From a virus, in the IMG/VR virus record IMGVR_UViG_3300047469_000311, positions 1-60,934 of that record: a DNA stretch of 60,934 nt. One strand, given 5' to 3'. A program made the position numbers and the translations under genes. Shown here piece after piece: positions 9,608 to 18,723 of the stretch; positions within the stretch are counted from its first letter, which is position 1, and every line of letters starts with the position of its first letter. A model generated the notes under the pieces. That model made no database searches. It saw nothing but the letters and a program-made list of their open reading frames with translations, and had not been told where the DNA came from.

Positions 9608-9976
9608 TTAATCGCGTTCATTCACCTCGTCGCGATCCAGCTCGAGCGCGACTTCCAGATCCGCAGCCTCGTTCGGCGGCAAATCCATCTCCACCTCGAG
9701 TTCCGGCTCCAGACAGGCACTCACCACTTCAATGCGACGATGGAAGAGCGCGGGATTCGCGTCTGCCATCGCATCGAGCAGCGACTTGCCTTGCTCGAAG
9801 TCCGTTTGCGGCTCGCCTTCGCCTTCGCTACTCACATCCGCGTTGTGAGTAACCGTGACGTTGGTGAAGCCGACGTTCTGAATTGCATGACCGACGACCT
9901 TACCGAGCGCCAGCGCGAGATCGTTGTTATCCGACTCGATGATGACGCTGGCAACGGCATCTTGTTTCTGTTCCAT
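9608..9976 (-). CDS. Paralogue family member 2 (122 aa)
   Basis: Same family as its neighbours: an initial strand (VASVIIESDN), a helix (LALALGKVVGHAIQNVGF), TNVTVTHN, then SLLDAMADANPALFHRRIEV, followed by a strongly acidic C-terminal tail rich in Glu and Asp. AAGGAGGAAGGAC precedes the ATG. The stop lies 13 bases before the start of member 1, so the two are likely co-transcribed. The acidic tail is the most distinctive difference from the other copies. Function unknown. Confidence 0.65.
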   Translation of the reverse strand: MEQKQDAVASVIIESDNNDLALALGKVVGHAIQNVGFTNVTVTHNADVSSEGEGEPQTDFEQGKSLLDAMADANPALFHRRIEVVSACLEPELEVEMDLPPNEAADLEVALELDRDEVNERD

Positions 9977-10004
9977 GTCCTTCCTCCTTGTTTTACTGCG
10001 TCGT

Positions 10005-10418
10005 TTACTGCACGATGACCGTAGCTGCTTCGGGTTTGCTCACCCGGATCGCATCGTTCAGACCTGCGCCGTCGCCAAGTTCTTCCTTGGCGTCTTCAAT
10101 CATGTCCGTGACGAGATCCAGTGCCGCGCTGCCACCCGCTGTGGCAATGACGGCGATGGGTGCATCGAAGAGCTGCGGGTTCAGGGCCTTCATCGAGCCG
10201 AGGAGCGTGTCCGCGTTCGAGAGGTCCACATCCACACGCGTCGGATCGTCGCTCTTGTCGACATGGATCGCCACGTTCGTGAAACCTGCATCCGCGAGAC
10301 CTTTATTGACCGCGACGGCGATCGCCTGTCGCTGGCTGATGTTGTCTGACGCGATGATGACACCCGCACCGCTGTCGTTCTTGGTTACGTCGTTCATAAT
10401 GCGAGCAAATTCCTTCAT
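10005..10418 (-). CDS. Paralogue family member 3 (137 aa)
   Basis: Carries the family pattern: GAGVIIASDN near residue 18, the helix IAVAVNKGLADAGF, TNVAIHVDKS, then TLLGSMKALNPQLFDAPIAV. The C-terminal part adds a predicted helix (ALDLVTDMIEDAKEELGDG) and a short tail. AGGAACGGTATC precedes the ATG. It lies 28 bases from member 2 and 30 bases from member 4, an operon-like array. No function is known to me. Confidence 0.65.
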   Translation of the reverse strand: MKEFARIMNDVTKNDSGAGVIIASDNISQRQAIAVAVNKGLADAGFTNVAIHVDKSDDPTRVDVDLSNADTLLGSMKALNPQLFDAPIAVIATAGGSAALDLVTDMIEDAKEELGDGAGLNDAIRVSKPEAATVIVQ

Positions 10419-10448
10419 GATACCGTTCCTGTTCGTGATGGGTTTTTG

Positions 10449-10886
10449 TTAGACGAGAACTTCGTCGAGTAGCACCGCTTTGGGTGCTACGAACGTGGCG
10501 AGGTCAATGATGGTGCCGTCTTTCAGACGACCTTGACCGGGCTGGAGTTCGGACGTATCGCCCGACAGTTCCGTTATGTCAATGTGGTCAGCCATGGTGC
10601 TTAGATGGGGCTCAGTGGCTTCCACAGGGTTCTCGCTATAGGGCATAGCGAGGATGCTCACCGGCCGCGCGAACAGTCGCGGGTTCAGTGCACGCATCTC
10701 GTCAAGCAGGCTCGGAAGCGCGGAGCGTTCGATCACCTTGCTTGTTTCGTCGTCGCGGCTGGCGATGCCAGTGTCGACATGGGTGAACCCCGATTCCTGC
10801 AGTTTGTCTTGAATCAGACTTGCCACCAGCTGCCGGGTCTGTGCGCCCTGTGCCTCGATGATGACATTGATTGCGTCAGGAGTCAT
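10449..10886 (-). CDS. Paralogue family member 4 (145 aa)
   Basis: I place the start at 10886 (MTPDAINVIIEAQG) because the other family members begin with this strand; the frame is open upstream to 10946 but adds only non-conserved residues. AAGGAACGATTAGGC precedes the chosen ATG. Family core: LVASLIQDKLQESGF, THVDTGI, then SLLDEMRALNPRLFARPVSI. The C-terminus has an additional roughly 60 residues with an acidic stretch and the end VAPKAVLLDEVLV. Function unknown. Confidence 0.6.
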   Translation of the reverse strand: MTPDAINVIIEAQGAQTRQLVASLIQDKLQESGFTHVDTGIASRDDETSKVIERSALPSLLDEMRALNPRLFARPVSILAMPYSENPVEATEPHLSTMADHIDITELSGDTSELQPGQGRLKDGTIIDLATFVAPKAVLLDEVLV

Positions 10887-10964
10887 GCCTAATCGTTCCT
10901 TGAAGGGCTCATAAGACGGAGGGGCCGAAGGCACCCTCCATCTCATGCTCAGTCGTCGTAAGTT

Positions 10965-11369
10965 TTACTTCTGCTGCGAGGGACCCACATGCGCCCAGAT
11001 CGTGTTAGCGGCAATGAGAAGCTCTTCTTCGATCGCCTCGACAAAGAGTTCTTCGGTTTTACCATCGTGCAGCCACAGATCAAAGAATCGCCCTGCACCC
11101 GGTTCATCATTCCGATAGTACTCCCTCATCGACACGTACGGCACTTGCTGGCCCATACGGGTTAAGTCAATGAAGTAGAACTGGGTGTGTGCGTGACTGT
11201 CTTCTGACTCGCACACGTACATGGTTTTCAGCTGAATGCTCGGAGACTCCGAACGTACCGCTAACAGCTTAGCCTGCAGAATTCCCATGATGGCGTAGCC
11301 GAACGGGTTCGGTACGTTATCAGCCATCGGAACAGTTTCAGGAAGGGCAGGTTTCTTACGGGCGCTCAT
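10965..11369 (-). CDS. Hypothetical protein (134 aa)
   Basis: A 134-residue soluble protein with no recognised domain. It lacks the LLxxMRxxNP signature of the flanking paralogues. The C-terminal half is helical and acidic (TEELFVEAIEEELLIAANTIW). It lies 6 bases downstream of the 386-residue gene, indicating co-transcription. Function unknown. Confidence 0.6.
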   Translation of the reverse strand: MSARKKPALPETVPMADNVPNPFGYAIMGILQAKLLAVRSESPSIQLKTMYVCESEDSHAHTQFYFIDLTRMGQQVPYVSMREYYRNDEPGAGRFFDLWLHDGKTEELFVEAIEEELLIAANTIWAHVGPSQQK

Positions 11370-11375
11370 TAATGC

Positions 11376-12536
11376 TTACTCCGTGGTCTGGAACTTACGA
11401 GTCCGATGCAGTTCGATGGAGAATGCCTCGGGGTTCTTTTCGATCTCAGCCCACGTGGTGTGATCAGGCACCATTGCGGGCAGGGTGAGATTCACACGAT
11501 GTGAGTCCCCATCGACTAAGAACATGCCGATCGCGCCTGCCCATTGTCCCACGTACACCTGCGGGATCTTTTCAAAACGCGCAATGCTACTCAGCTTGAG
11601 GAGCTCGCCCGCTTGCCCGAAGAATTCCACATTCACCCAGCCGGGTTGCAGGTCAAAACCCTCCTCGATCACGACCTTCCACCGGGGCTTACCGTCGGGC
11701 GTGTCCAGATACACCGTGGTAGTCCCGTAGGCGCTCTCAGTGGGCTCGCAGACGTCCGCGGCATAGCCAGTACAGTCGTAGGCTCCGACGACGCCCTTGG
11801 CCAGCAGCGCAAGCCCGCGACCGGCTGAGCACGCATCCTCCATTTCGAACTGATAGGACACTTGCGGCTGCAACTCGAGCCAGTCGGCATCCATCCAGAA
11901 ACCGATCGGCTCGGCTTGCGTGAAATACGCCACCAGCGAGGTGACGAATTCGTCGGCTTCCAGATCGAGCTGACGACCTTTGCGATCGAGCACGGCCGAT
12001 ACATGCACGGGCGTCAGTTGGAGCACACGCAGATTGCCGCTCTTGATATTGAGCGTGCCGGAGAGTTCCATCTCCAGTCGCACATACATCTGTTCGGCCA
12101 TCATGCGCTGCAAAATCGGCGGACGGGACTCCACCGTGGTCCAGGTCGCCAGCTCAGTCAGACCGATCACAAACGGAATGCGCTTGTTTTCGATCGCCAG
12201 CTGACAGAAGTCGGTTTGCGAGGACGGGGCGAACCGGGCATCCGCTACATTCAGCCCGATGGCCGAAGTCACCACCTTCTCACAGTCGGGCAGCTTGAAC
12301 ACCACCCCATAGAGCCGCGGGTTCGTCGGATCAATGCCCCAGCTCGAGCGGATCACTTCCTGCGCGACGAGCTCTTCACTGCGAGCGAGCCCCGTGAAGG
12401 GAATGTTCACGTTAAAGCGCAATGCCGATGTGTAGACCGAGATGTGCGGAGTGAGCGCTTCTGCTTCGCCGAGATTGTACTGATCATCGACAAAGTGGTA
12501 ACGGTTAAAGGGGGTATGCAACGGTAGGATTTTCAT
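11376..12536 (-). CDS. Hypothetical protein (386 aa)
   Basis: A 386-residue protein that looks mostly beta-rich (many alternating hydrophobic strands, for example VHVSAVLDRKGRQLDLEA), with four scattered cysteines and no recognised catalytic motif. It has no membrane span or signal peptide. It is embedded among the small paralogues and followed at once by the 134-residue gene. It might be a scaffold or partner for them, but that is a guess from position only. Confidence 0.6.
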   Translation of the reverse strand: MKILPLHTPFNRYHFVDDQYNLGEAEALTPHISVYTSALRFNVNIPFTGLARSEELVAQEVIRSSWGIDPTNPRLYGVVFKLPDCEKVVTSAIGLNVADARFAPSSQTDFCQLAIENKRIPFVIGLTELATWTTVESRPPILQRMMAEQMYVRLEMELSGTLNIKSGNLRVLQLTPVHVSAVLDRKGRQLDLEADEFVTSLVAYFTQAEPIGFWMDADWLELQPQVSYQFEMEDACSAGRGLALLAKGVVGAYDCTGYAADVCEPTESAYGTTTVYLDTPDGKPRWKVVIEEGFDLQPGWVNVEFFGQAGELLKLSSIARFEKIPQVYVGQWAGAIGMFLVDGDSHRVNLTLPAMVPDHTTWAEIEKNPEAFSIELHRTRKFQTTE

Positions 12537-12573
12537 TTTCTTTTCCCTGTCTTTCTAACCTGTACTGACTACG

Positions 12574-12966
12574 CTAAAAGCGAATAGTGGTCACACCACC
12601 CTGAATCTCGATGGCCTTGATGGGACCATCGGGCGGGCTCGGATTGGTGATCCGGTTCCAGGCCGCCTCATTGGGGATGTCTGGTTCAAACGCTTGCCGG
12701 GCCGTCTCCACCGTAATCGCGGTGGAAAAGATTTCGGGATTGAGTATCCGACACTCTTCCAAGAGCGTGGTCACATTCTCGGACGGCATCTGCTCCTTGT
12801 GATCCGGAATGTAATCGACGTGCTGAAAGCCTGCTCCTTCCAGGGCCCCAAACACCACTTCTTTGGCGACCCAGCGGGCGCGCTCTGTGCCGCCAGTGAT
12901 CACGATGCTCATCGCATCTTCACCCACATCCAGCGGTCCCACCAAGTCCATGTTCAGCTGTGCCAT
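12574..12966 (-). CDS. Paralogue family member 5 (130 aa)
   Basis: The most divergent copy of the family: AMSIVITGGTERARWVAK, a helix ending in GALEGAGFQHVDYIPD, then TLLEECRILNPEIFSTAITV. The spacing between the GF-x-H/N-V and L-x-x-x-x-x-NPxxF elements is kept although sequence identity is low. It is separated from the other four by the 134- and 386-residue genes, so the family is spread over about 3.8 kb of one leftward unit. It starts one base after the stop of the 126-residue gene upstream (translational coupling likely). Confidence 0.6.
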   Translation of the reverse strand: MAQLNMDLVGPLDVGEDAMSIVITGGTERARWVAKEVVFGALEGAGFQHVDYIPDHKEQMPSENVTTLLEECRILNPEIFSTAITVETARQAFEPDIPNEAAWNRITNPSPPDGPIKAIEIQGGVTTIRF

Positions 12967-12967
12967 G

Positions 12968-13348
12968 CTAACTCTCCCAGACGTCGGTTGCTAAATAGAG
13001 GTAAAGACGGATCAGGTAGTCGTGAATGGATTCCGCATTCACCCACAGCTCCGCTACTTCGATGTCGTCATTGCGCGCGCCGACGACATGACGCATCACT
13101 TTCACCCGTGCCATGCGCAAGCCTTCGCGCTCCGCCACGCTTAGGTAGCCTTTCAGCCCCAGCGGCTCTTGCCCGTCGAGCTCGCTGATGAGGAGTTCGG
13201 TATGGTGCTCGCGCGTCTCATCATCGTCCTTACGGGTCACGACGACATTCGTGAGCGAGTTCTGCACTTTGTAGCCGGTGAGCGCCTGACGAAATACCAC
13301 GTACTGCGCGATCAGCTCCGCAAAGGGACGATTGCTTTCTACGGTCAC
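12968..13348 (-). CDS. Hypothetical protein (126 aa)
   Basis: A 126-residue protein, charged and probably soluble, with no recognised motif. It is the first gene of the leftward unit that contains the five paralogues; its stop and the next start are separated by one base. GGAGAG lies just before the start. The upstream gap contains two hairpins, so a promoter for the unit could lie between 13349 and 13380. Function unknown. Confidence 0.6.
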   Translation of the reverse strand: MTVESNRPFAELIAQYVVFRQALTGYKVQNSLTNVVVTRKDDDETREHHTELLISELDGQEPLGLKGYLSVAEREGLRMARVKVMRHVVGARNDDIEVAELWVNAESIHDYLIRLYLYLATDVWES

Positions 13349-13368
13349 AACACTCTCCTGGTTATCGT

Positions 13369-13420
13369 AAGGGCATAAACCGAGACAAGGAAAAAATTCC
13401 TTGTCTCGTTATGCGTGAGC
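13369..13420 (-). terminator. Long hairpin with GCATA/TATGCG flanks
   Basis: A perfect 12-bp stem CGAGACAAGGAA/TTCCTTGTCTCG (13381-13408) with an A4 loop. It is preceded by GGCATAAAC and followed by TTATGCGTGAG, matching the flank pattern of the other hairpins. It is the second of two hairpins between the 690-residue gene and the 126-residue gene. Confidence 0.7.
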
Positions 13421-13512
13421 CTTAGGCCCAATTACCATCCGTGTTAAGAAACACGTCTCGCTGCGCAGTCATGGTCATGGGTCCGTTTGGCCTGCTATCG
13501 ATGAACAAAAAA

Positions 13513-13550
13513 GAAAGGCCTGGGGAGTGACCCCCAGGCGCTATGCCGCT
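13513..13550 (-). terminator. Intrinsic terminator of the 690-aa gene
   Basis: CCTGGGG/CCCCAGG with a 5-6 base loop (13519-13538). On the leftward strand it is preceded by AAGCGGCATAGCG and followed by CTTTCTTTTTTG, a classical U-tract. It lies directly after the stop codon of the 690-residue gene. Confidence 0.8.
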
Positions 13551-13556
13551 TAATCC

Positions 13557-15629
13557 TTAACGGATCTTGCGGATCAGGTACGCATCACTGCCGAGATAGC
13601 CCGTGGTGACTTCGAGGACGTGGTCATCTGCCGTGCGGATGAAATGCCGGTAGAAGTTATCGTCGACGCCGCTCGTGGCTTGGAAGATGCTTTCGGCCAA
13701 GTTGTACAGCTCCGGCATGTCGCTGGTGATCAACGACGCGATCCGATCCTTCGAATCGAGTTCGAGTTCCAGCTCCACGGCCGCTGCGCTCAGATACGTG
13801 AACGTGTAGTTCGAGGTGAGGTACGTGAGCTTGGGCGGATGTTCCGGCGAATAATCGCGATCCATCAGGAGATTATCCGTGAGGGCCGCTTCATCGTCCG
13901 GATGCGAAAACTCCGCAAACGCTGCGCGAATGTTCTTCGTCTGGTTGCCCAGGAAGACCACCGAGAACGTTTCGCCGTACCACTTCTCGATCACACCCGG
14001 CAGATCCGCCACATCGGCTGCGAAATCATGGATGCGGATGTCGCCGATGGAGAGCGACTGCGCGAGCACGCGGTTGACCATCTCGGTGAGCTTGCGATTG
14101 ATGGCTGCATAGAGCGGGCCATTCATCACGCCTTCGACCGATTTCATCATTTCCGCGAGTTCTGCGTAGCTCTTCGCTTGCGCGAACGATTGCAATGCCC
14201 CGCTTTCGTCCTTCAGCGACACGAAGGGCTCAGCCACTTGCGCACGGATGCGATACACATCCGGCACTTGCTCGCTGTCCTTCGTCACGGCCATGCACTT
14301 GAGCGTACCTTGCAGCCATGCCAGATCCAGCGTCGGCTCCAGTACCCACGTATCTTCCACCACCTGCACGAGCGGCTTCTTCGGCGGTGCCTCGCCCGCT
14401 TCCCCATCGCCGACCTTCTCGGTCAGTTCCTTCACCCCGGCCGCAATACGCGTGAGCGTCTGGGCCGATTTGTTGGTATCGATGTACTTCGGTACGCTGC
14501 CGAAGGTGGTTGGGAGGCGATGCTTTTCACGGTCCATCGAAGAGTCCGTCCTTTCTTTCACGAGTTGGATGACAGTGCCGTCGGCCTGCTTTTGCAGATA
14601 CAACAGACTGGTACGGGGGTTATACGCCAATGCATACGGCTGACGCACTGACGGCTTCCACACCAGTTTAGTGGAGTCGATATGTTCCGGCTCGTTACCG
14701 GCGGGTTTCGTTTCCACCTGCGTTGCAGGCTTGGCTGCGGGTACGGACTCACTACGTTCGCTTGGCGGTACCCAGGACGTCTTCACGTTCGGCACGGAAG
14801 GCCCTTGGTTGTCACCTGGCTTCTTGTCGAAACGGCTCGTGTTAAAGCTGCCGCTTTCCTGGGTGGGTTCGCCATACTGCACGCCCCCAGAGAACAGACC
14901 CGACGTTGCGCCTTGGTTCAGTGAACCGGCAAACTGCCGCGCAGGAGGACGTTGTTGATTCCAGCCACCGCCCCCCTGGTTACCCCAGCGCGACGGTTGC
15001 TGCTGGTTCCCCCATTGTTGGCCACCACCGGAGTTGCCCCACTGACGTGCGCCACCCCACTGATTGCCACCGCCTTGATTGCCCCAGCCCGCACCTTGAC
15101 CACCCTGCGGCGCCCCGCCTTGCATCATCTGCGCGTAAACGGGACTGTTCTTGAACGCATTGATTTCGTTCTGGACCTCGTTGGCCATCTGAACGAGACC
15201 GGTGATATGCGCCTGCATCTGTGGCGGCACCCCTTGTTGCAGCTCCGCGTACTGCACCACTTGGTTTGCCACATACATCTCGACCATCTTCGGGATCAGC
15301 GCCTGCGCACCTTGCTCCGGATTCTGGAACTTGTTGCTCGCCAACCCGAGCAGCACCCAGTCGACGACCCCCATCACGAGACCCGCAAACACCTCGTTCT
15401 GATAGCCGTTACGGGACACCACGTTGTACGCCATCGTCCGGGGCGGACTATTGGGCGCATTGGTTTGAAAATCGAGCGCGACTGCTGCCGAAATCACCGG
15501 CACCAAGTCAGCCATGAATCCCGGATACGGAAACTGCGGGACACAGGGCGGATTGTTGATGGCGATATTCAGTGGAGCGCGTTCTGGATTGTAAGGGTCC
15601 GCAGGCAGACCCGCATTTGACATAACCAT
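13557..15629 (-). CDS. Protein with Gly/Asn/Gln/Trp-rich segment (690 aa), probable phage structural or assembly protein
   Basis: Residues 1-160 form a hydrophobic, helical N-terminal domain. Residues about 165-240 are a striking low-complexity region of repeated QWGN, GGGNQWGG and QQPSRWGN units, resembling disordered, phase-separation-prone sequences. The C-terminal 400 residues are an ordinary globular region rich in Leu, Glu and Val. Two starts are possible (ATG at 15629, or the ATG two codons on); AAGGAAATAAACC precedes the first. It is located directly downstream of the RNA polymerase beta fragment. I do not recognise the family; a virion or nucleus-associated role are both conceivable. 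Confidence 0.6.
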   Translation of the reverse strand: MVMSNAGLPADPYNPERAPLNIAINNPPCVPQFPYPGFMADLVPVISAAVALDFQTNAPNSPPRTMAYNVVSRNGYQNEVFAGLVMGVVDWVLLGLASNKFQNPEQGAQALIPKMVEMYVANQVVQYAELQQGVPPQMQAHITGLVQMANEVQNEINAFKNSPVYAQMMQGGAPQGGQGAGWGNQGGGNQWGGARQWGNSGGGQQWGNQQQPSRWGNQGGGGWNQQRPPARQFAGSLNQGATSGLFSGGVQYGEPTQESGSFNTSRFDKKPGDNQGPSVPNVKTSWVPPSERSESVPAAKPATQVETKPAGNEPEHIDSTKLVWKPSVRQPYALAYNPRTSLLYLQKQADGTVIQLVKERTDSSMDREKHRLPTTFGSVPKYIDTNKSAQTLTRIAAGVKELTEKVGDGEAGEAPPKKPLVQVVEDTWVLEPTLDLAWLQGTLKCMAVTKDSEQVPDVYRIRAQVAEPFVSLKDESGALQSFAQAKSYAELAEMMKSVEGVMNGPLYAAINRKLTEMVNRVLAQSLSIGDIRIHDFAADVADLPGVIEKWYGETFSVVFLGNQTKNIRAAFAEFSHPDDEAALTDNLLMDRDYSPEHPPKLTYLTSNYTFTYLSAAAVELELELDSKDRIASLITSDMPELYNLAESIFQATSGVDDNFYRHFIRTADDHVLEVTTGYLGSDAYLIRKIR

Positions 15630-15683
15630 GGTTTATTTCCTTTCCTTGTTTTTGCTTACACTCGATACGTCTACCGAGCGCTT

Positions 15684-17384
15684 TTAGTGAGACGCACTGA
15701 ATTGACGGACCCGAGTACCGTAGGGTTTCAGCTTGACCTGGGTGGAGTCCAGCAACTCAATGAGAGCCGGGTCGCGCAGCACGACACCCTTGGAGTCCGT
15801 ATGCAGATGCGGATTCAAGCGTGCATGCCCGGAAGGATCACTCTTGGGCAGATTCGCATACCCGCCGACTTCACACACCGAAATGTGGATCTTCTTCGTC
15901 GGGTCGCTGATTGCTGCGTTGTCCTTCCGCCCCGTTTGGCGACTGGAGCTCGTTTGCGGCACCAACTGGGCGGTCGTTTTGAACGCCTTGTTGTCGCCAG
16001 GACACGAAATCGTCGAAACCTCACCATGCTTCTTGGTGATCGAGTACACCAGACCGGTCCGCAGCGTCTGGTTCATCATGGTCGTGATTTCTTTCGTGTT
16101 CAGTTCCTTCTTCGAAGCCGCCTTCAGCTTGAAGTAGAACTTGTTGATTTGCTTGGTGATTTCGTCCAGCACGTAATACAGCACCGACAATTCCTTGTCG
16201 TACATGCTACTGACGTGATCACGCGCCGCGAGAATCCAGTCCTGGAAGTTCTCGAGCACAATACCGAAGAGCTGGTAAATGTCCTCGATCGGCATCCCGA
16301 TGTCGCGGAACTTGATCTTCATCACCTCATCGATGTACTCATCCAGAGAGCGGATGTGCTCAGCGATGTCGTCCTCCAGCTTACCTTCCGTGATATTGCT
16401 GGAGAACAGCAGATGACCCATCAGAATCATCCACAATGCACGCTCCCGAGGCTTGGGTGCATCGATCGTGCCCAGATACTTCGGCTGGACGCGACTCGGG
16501 AAGTGATCGACGATGTAGAAGAAGCCACACACCAGGTTTTTGACCATCGGCGTATATTCTTCCCGGCGGATAGCCAGGCGAATCGTCGTCGGCGTATACT
16601 GCTTGAGCGTATACGTGCGTGCAGGCCGCGTGTGGGTATTGGTCTTCACGATCACCCAGTCGCTGGGCGGATACTCCGCTTCGCTAATGGTGGTCGCATC
16701 CCCCACAATCGGCACCGTGCCGCCGAAGCGCTGGAACATTTCCGCAAATCCATACTTACACAGCAAGTAGTGAACGAGCGTGGTGTTCGCCTTGATGACC
16801 GGCTTGAGCTTTTGCATCTTCTGGTTCTTGTTGTACACCAAGGACCAGGCCACATGAACGGTCTCACGGAAGTCCCGCCCCGTGACATCGTTCGCGAGGT
16901 AATGCTGCTGCTCGCGCTGGAACGTCAGCTTCGCGCGGATGAGCTTCACGAAGATGGAGTCCTCCCCCTTCGAGATCACTCGGTCGGCCAAAATCGGCGA
17001 GATCACAAAGCGCGACCCACCGAGATAAATCACTCCAGCATCCGACACAAACGGGAGATACATGTAGCGCTTGATCTCCTCCGTCTTACCGTTCTTGTCG
17101 GTATGGCGGAAGATGTACTTCATCATGTAAATGTCCGACCTGGCCACGTCGAACATCCGTTTGTTGTTCTTCTTCCGAGTTGCCTCGTCGAATTCCTCCT
17201 GTGGGGTGCAGCGCTCTCCTCTCACATAGGTGAAGCCATCCGGAAAGCCTTTAGCCACGGCTCGGAATACCGAGTCAACCCAGCCTTCAGCTTCCTGCAT
17301 GTGCTTCTGTGCCAAGCCGCCCGCCAAATCCGGATTCAATTTGGGGGTGTGTTGATCAATTAGCCGAGAAAGTTCGCGGTCCAT
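15684..17384 (-). CDS. Multisubunit RNA polymerase, N-terminal beta-subunit fragment (non-virion RNAP type, phiKZ gp123-like)
   Basis: The phage encodes part of its own RNA polymerase. Two landmarks of bacterial beta are visible: MYLPFVSDAGVIYLGGSRFV around residues 108-127 aligns with the conserved LPLMTD-x-GTFIINGTERVIV element, and near the C-terminus IHISVCEVGGYANLPKSDPS corresponds to the HYGRICPIETPEGPN region that borders the active site. The protein ends soon after, so the C-terminal half of beta must be another gene outside this window. Split beta and beta-prime genes are established for phiKZ-like phages, whose non-virion enzyme transcribes late genes. The usual beta motifs are degenerate, as expected for this group. 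No rifampicin-site claim can be made. Confidence 0.8.
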   Translation of the reverse strand: MDRELSRLIDQHTPKLNPDLAGGLAQKHMQEAEGWVDSVFRAVAKGFPDGFTYVRGERCTPQEEFDEATRKKNNKRMFDVARSDIYMMKYIFRHTDKNGKTEEIKRYMYLPFVSDAGVIYLGGSRFVISPILADRVISKGEDSIFVKLIRAKLTFQREQQHYLANDVTGRDFRETVHVAWSLVYNKNQKMQKLKPVIKANTTLVHYLLCKYGFAEMFQRFGGTVPIVGDATTISEAEYPPSDWVIVKTNTHTRPARTYTLKQYTPTTIRLAIRREEYTPMVKNLVCGFFYIVDHFPSRVQPKYLGTIDAPKPRERALWMILMGHLLFSSNITEGKLEDDIAEHIRSLDEYIDEVMKIKFRDIGMPIEDIYQLFGIVLENFQDWILAARDHVSSMYDKELSVLYYVLDEITKQINKFYFKLKAASKKELNTKEITTMMNQTLRTGLVYSITKKHGEVSTISCPGDNKAFKTTAQLVPQTSSSRQTGRKDNAAISDPTKKIHISVCEVGGYANLPKSDPSGHARLNPHLHTDSKGVVLRDPALIELLDSTQVKLKPYGTRVRQFSASH

Positions 17385-17439
17385 TCGCTTTGGTCAATCC
17401 TATCAATCTTGCGCATTTAACTGCATCCTCTTAGCGTCC

Positions 17440-18618
17440 TTAGCTGCTCTTACCGAACAGTTTCATGACGATTGGGATGGCTGCCCCGATTCCGACTATG
17501 ATTGTCGGTAACATCTTTACTACTTCACTGCGGTCTTTCCTGTCCAAGCTGCGCTCTTCGTAGCGGTCCTTCATCCTCAGCTTCTCAAGCGCTAAAAAGT
17601 GCTCGATACGCTTTCTCTCCTCTTCCAACTCAGACTCTCGGCGCTCGCGCTTAAAGTCTGCCTCCTTCTGAAGAGCTTCGGCGTGCTTCAGTTTGAACTC
17701 CCACTCACTAATTTCTAGCGCATGCTGCTGCTTCAGCTGATCATTCTCTCGCCGAAGGTGAGCGGTGGCGTGCTCGATCTCTGCTAACTCCCGTTTCCGG
17801 GCGCCAGACAGATCACCCAAATGCTCGGCCTCCTCGTAACTCTTAAAGAGGCCATACTGGTCTTGGTCTGGGCTATCGAGCGGAAGGAACTTGACTGTGT
17901 ACTCACCGGGCTGAAAGACGCCTGTGTCCGGTGTGCTTGAGCCAATGTAGATTCCATTGCGTCGGGTCGGGTCACGAATCGGTCGAACACGATACACCGT
18001 GTTCACGATGTTCAGAAAGCGGTCACCGAACCTCCCGGTGTTATCCACAATCTCCACACAGTAACCGAAGCTTGAGCCTCCTACCCGTACTGGCGTGTCC
18101 ACCATCATCTTTGCATTGCGGCCTGCCTCGCTGTAGGGGTGTAACGGCGCGGCTTGCACACTTAGCAAACTGATCACCAAGTCCGATTCGTGATGATACA
18201 CGCTTCGCCCGTGGCTCTTAATTTGCTCTACACTGATTGGGTGGTCCAGTATTAATTTTGCAGGGGCATAAAACCCCTGTTTTTCGTCAGATTCCTGGAG
18301 CGCTTTCTTGAGCAACTGCAGCTCTTGAGACGAACGATCATCAACTCCATTTAATACTGCGCGCACGTTTTCTTTTACTTCTGCAGAAATCGCCCACTCA
18401 GCACGTATGACAAAGCCGCTGCTGCGAAAGCTGGGTTTAGGGGGAATGGAGACCCTAAGACCAGACCTTTGCACCACCGTGATCGGCACACTGGTGTTGT
18501 TGATGAAGGAGACCCGACGACACGCATGAATCAAATTCCCGCCCCATGCCTCGCCCACGGCGTCGCCAGGCGCGACGTCACCGAAGAACGTCGGACTGCT
18601 CATCGGGGGATAAGACAT
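17440..18618 (-). CDS. Coiled-coil protein with C-terminal membrane segment (392 aa)
   Basis: I choose the ATG at 18618 (MSYPPMSSPTFFGDV) because AGAGGGACTT precedes it; the frame is open to 18729, where the apparent ATG lies inside a repeated TATGCCGTT flank motif. Residues 1-240 appear globular with several strands. Residues about 270-360 form a long charged coiled coil rich in Arg, Glu, Lys and Leu. A hydrophobic segment, LPTIIVGIGAAIPIVMKLFG, ends the protein and may anchor it in the membrane. Codon choice looks less GC-biased than in neighbouring genes, hinting at separate acquisition. Function unknown; a tail-anchored membrane tether is one possibility. Confidence 0.55.
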   Translation of the reverse strand: MSYPPMSSPTFFGDVAPGDAVGEAWGGNLIHACRRVSFINNTSVPITVVQRSGLRVSIPPKPSFRSSGFVIRAEWAISAEVKENVRAVLNGVDDRSSQELQLLKKALQESDEKQGFYAPAKLILDHPISVEQIKSHGRSVYHHESDLVISLLSVQAAPLHPYSEAGRNAKMMVDTPVRVGGSSFGYCVEIVDNTGRFGDRFLNIVNTVYRVRPIRDPTRRNGIYIGSSTPDTGVFQPGEYTVKFLPLDSPDQDQYGLFKSYEEAEHLGDLSGARKRELAEIEHATAHLRRENDQLKQQHALEISEWEFKLKHAEALQKEADFKRERRESELEEERKRIEHFLALEKLRMKDRYEERSLDRKDRSEVVKMLPTIIVGIGAAIPIVMKLFGKSS

Positions 18619-18723
18619 AAGTCCCTCTACTGCGTGAAAGTTAAGCCGAGTACATCGCATCTCAGCTGGCCTATTCATTCTGATGCCAGTAGAGTGATAT
18701 ATCGCTGAAGATTCTTTGAACAA

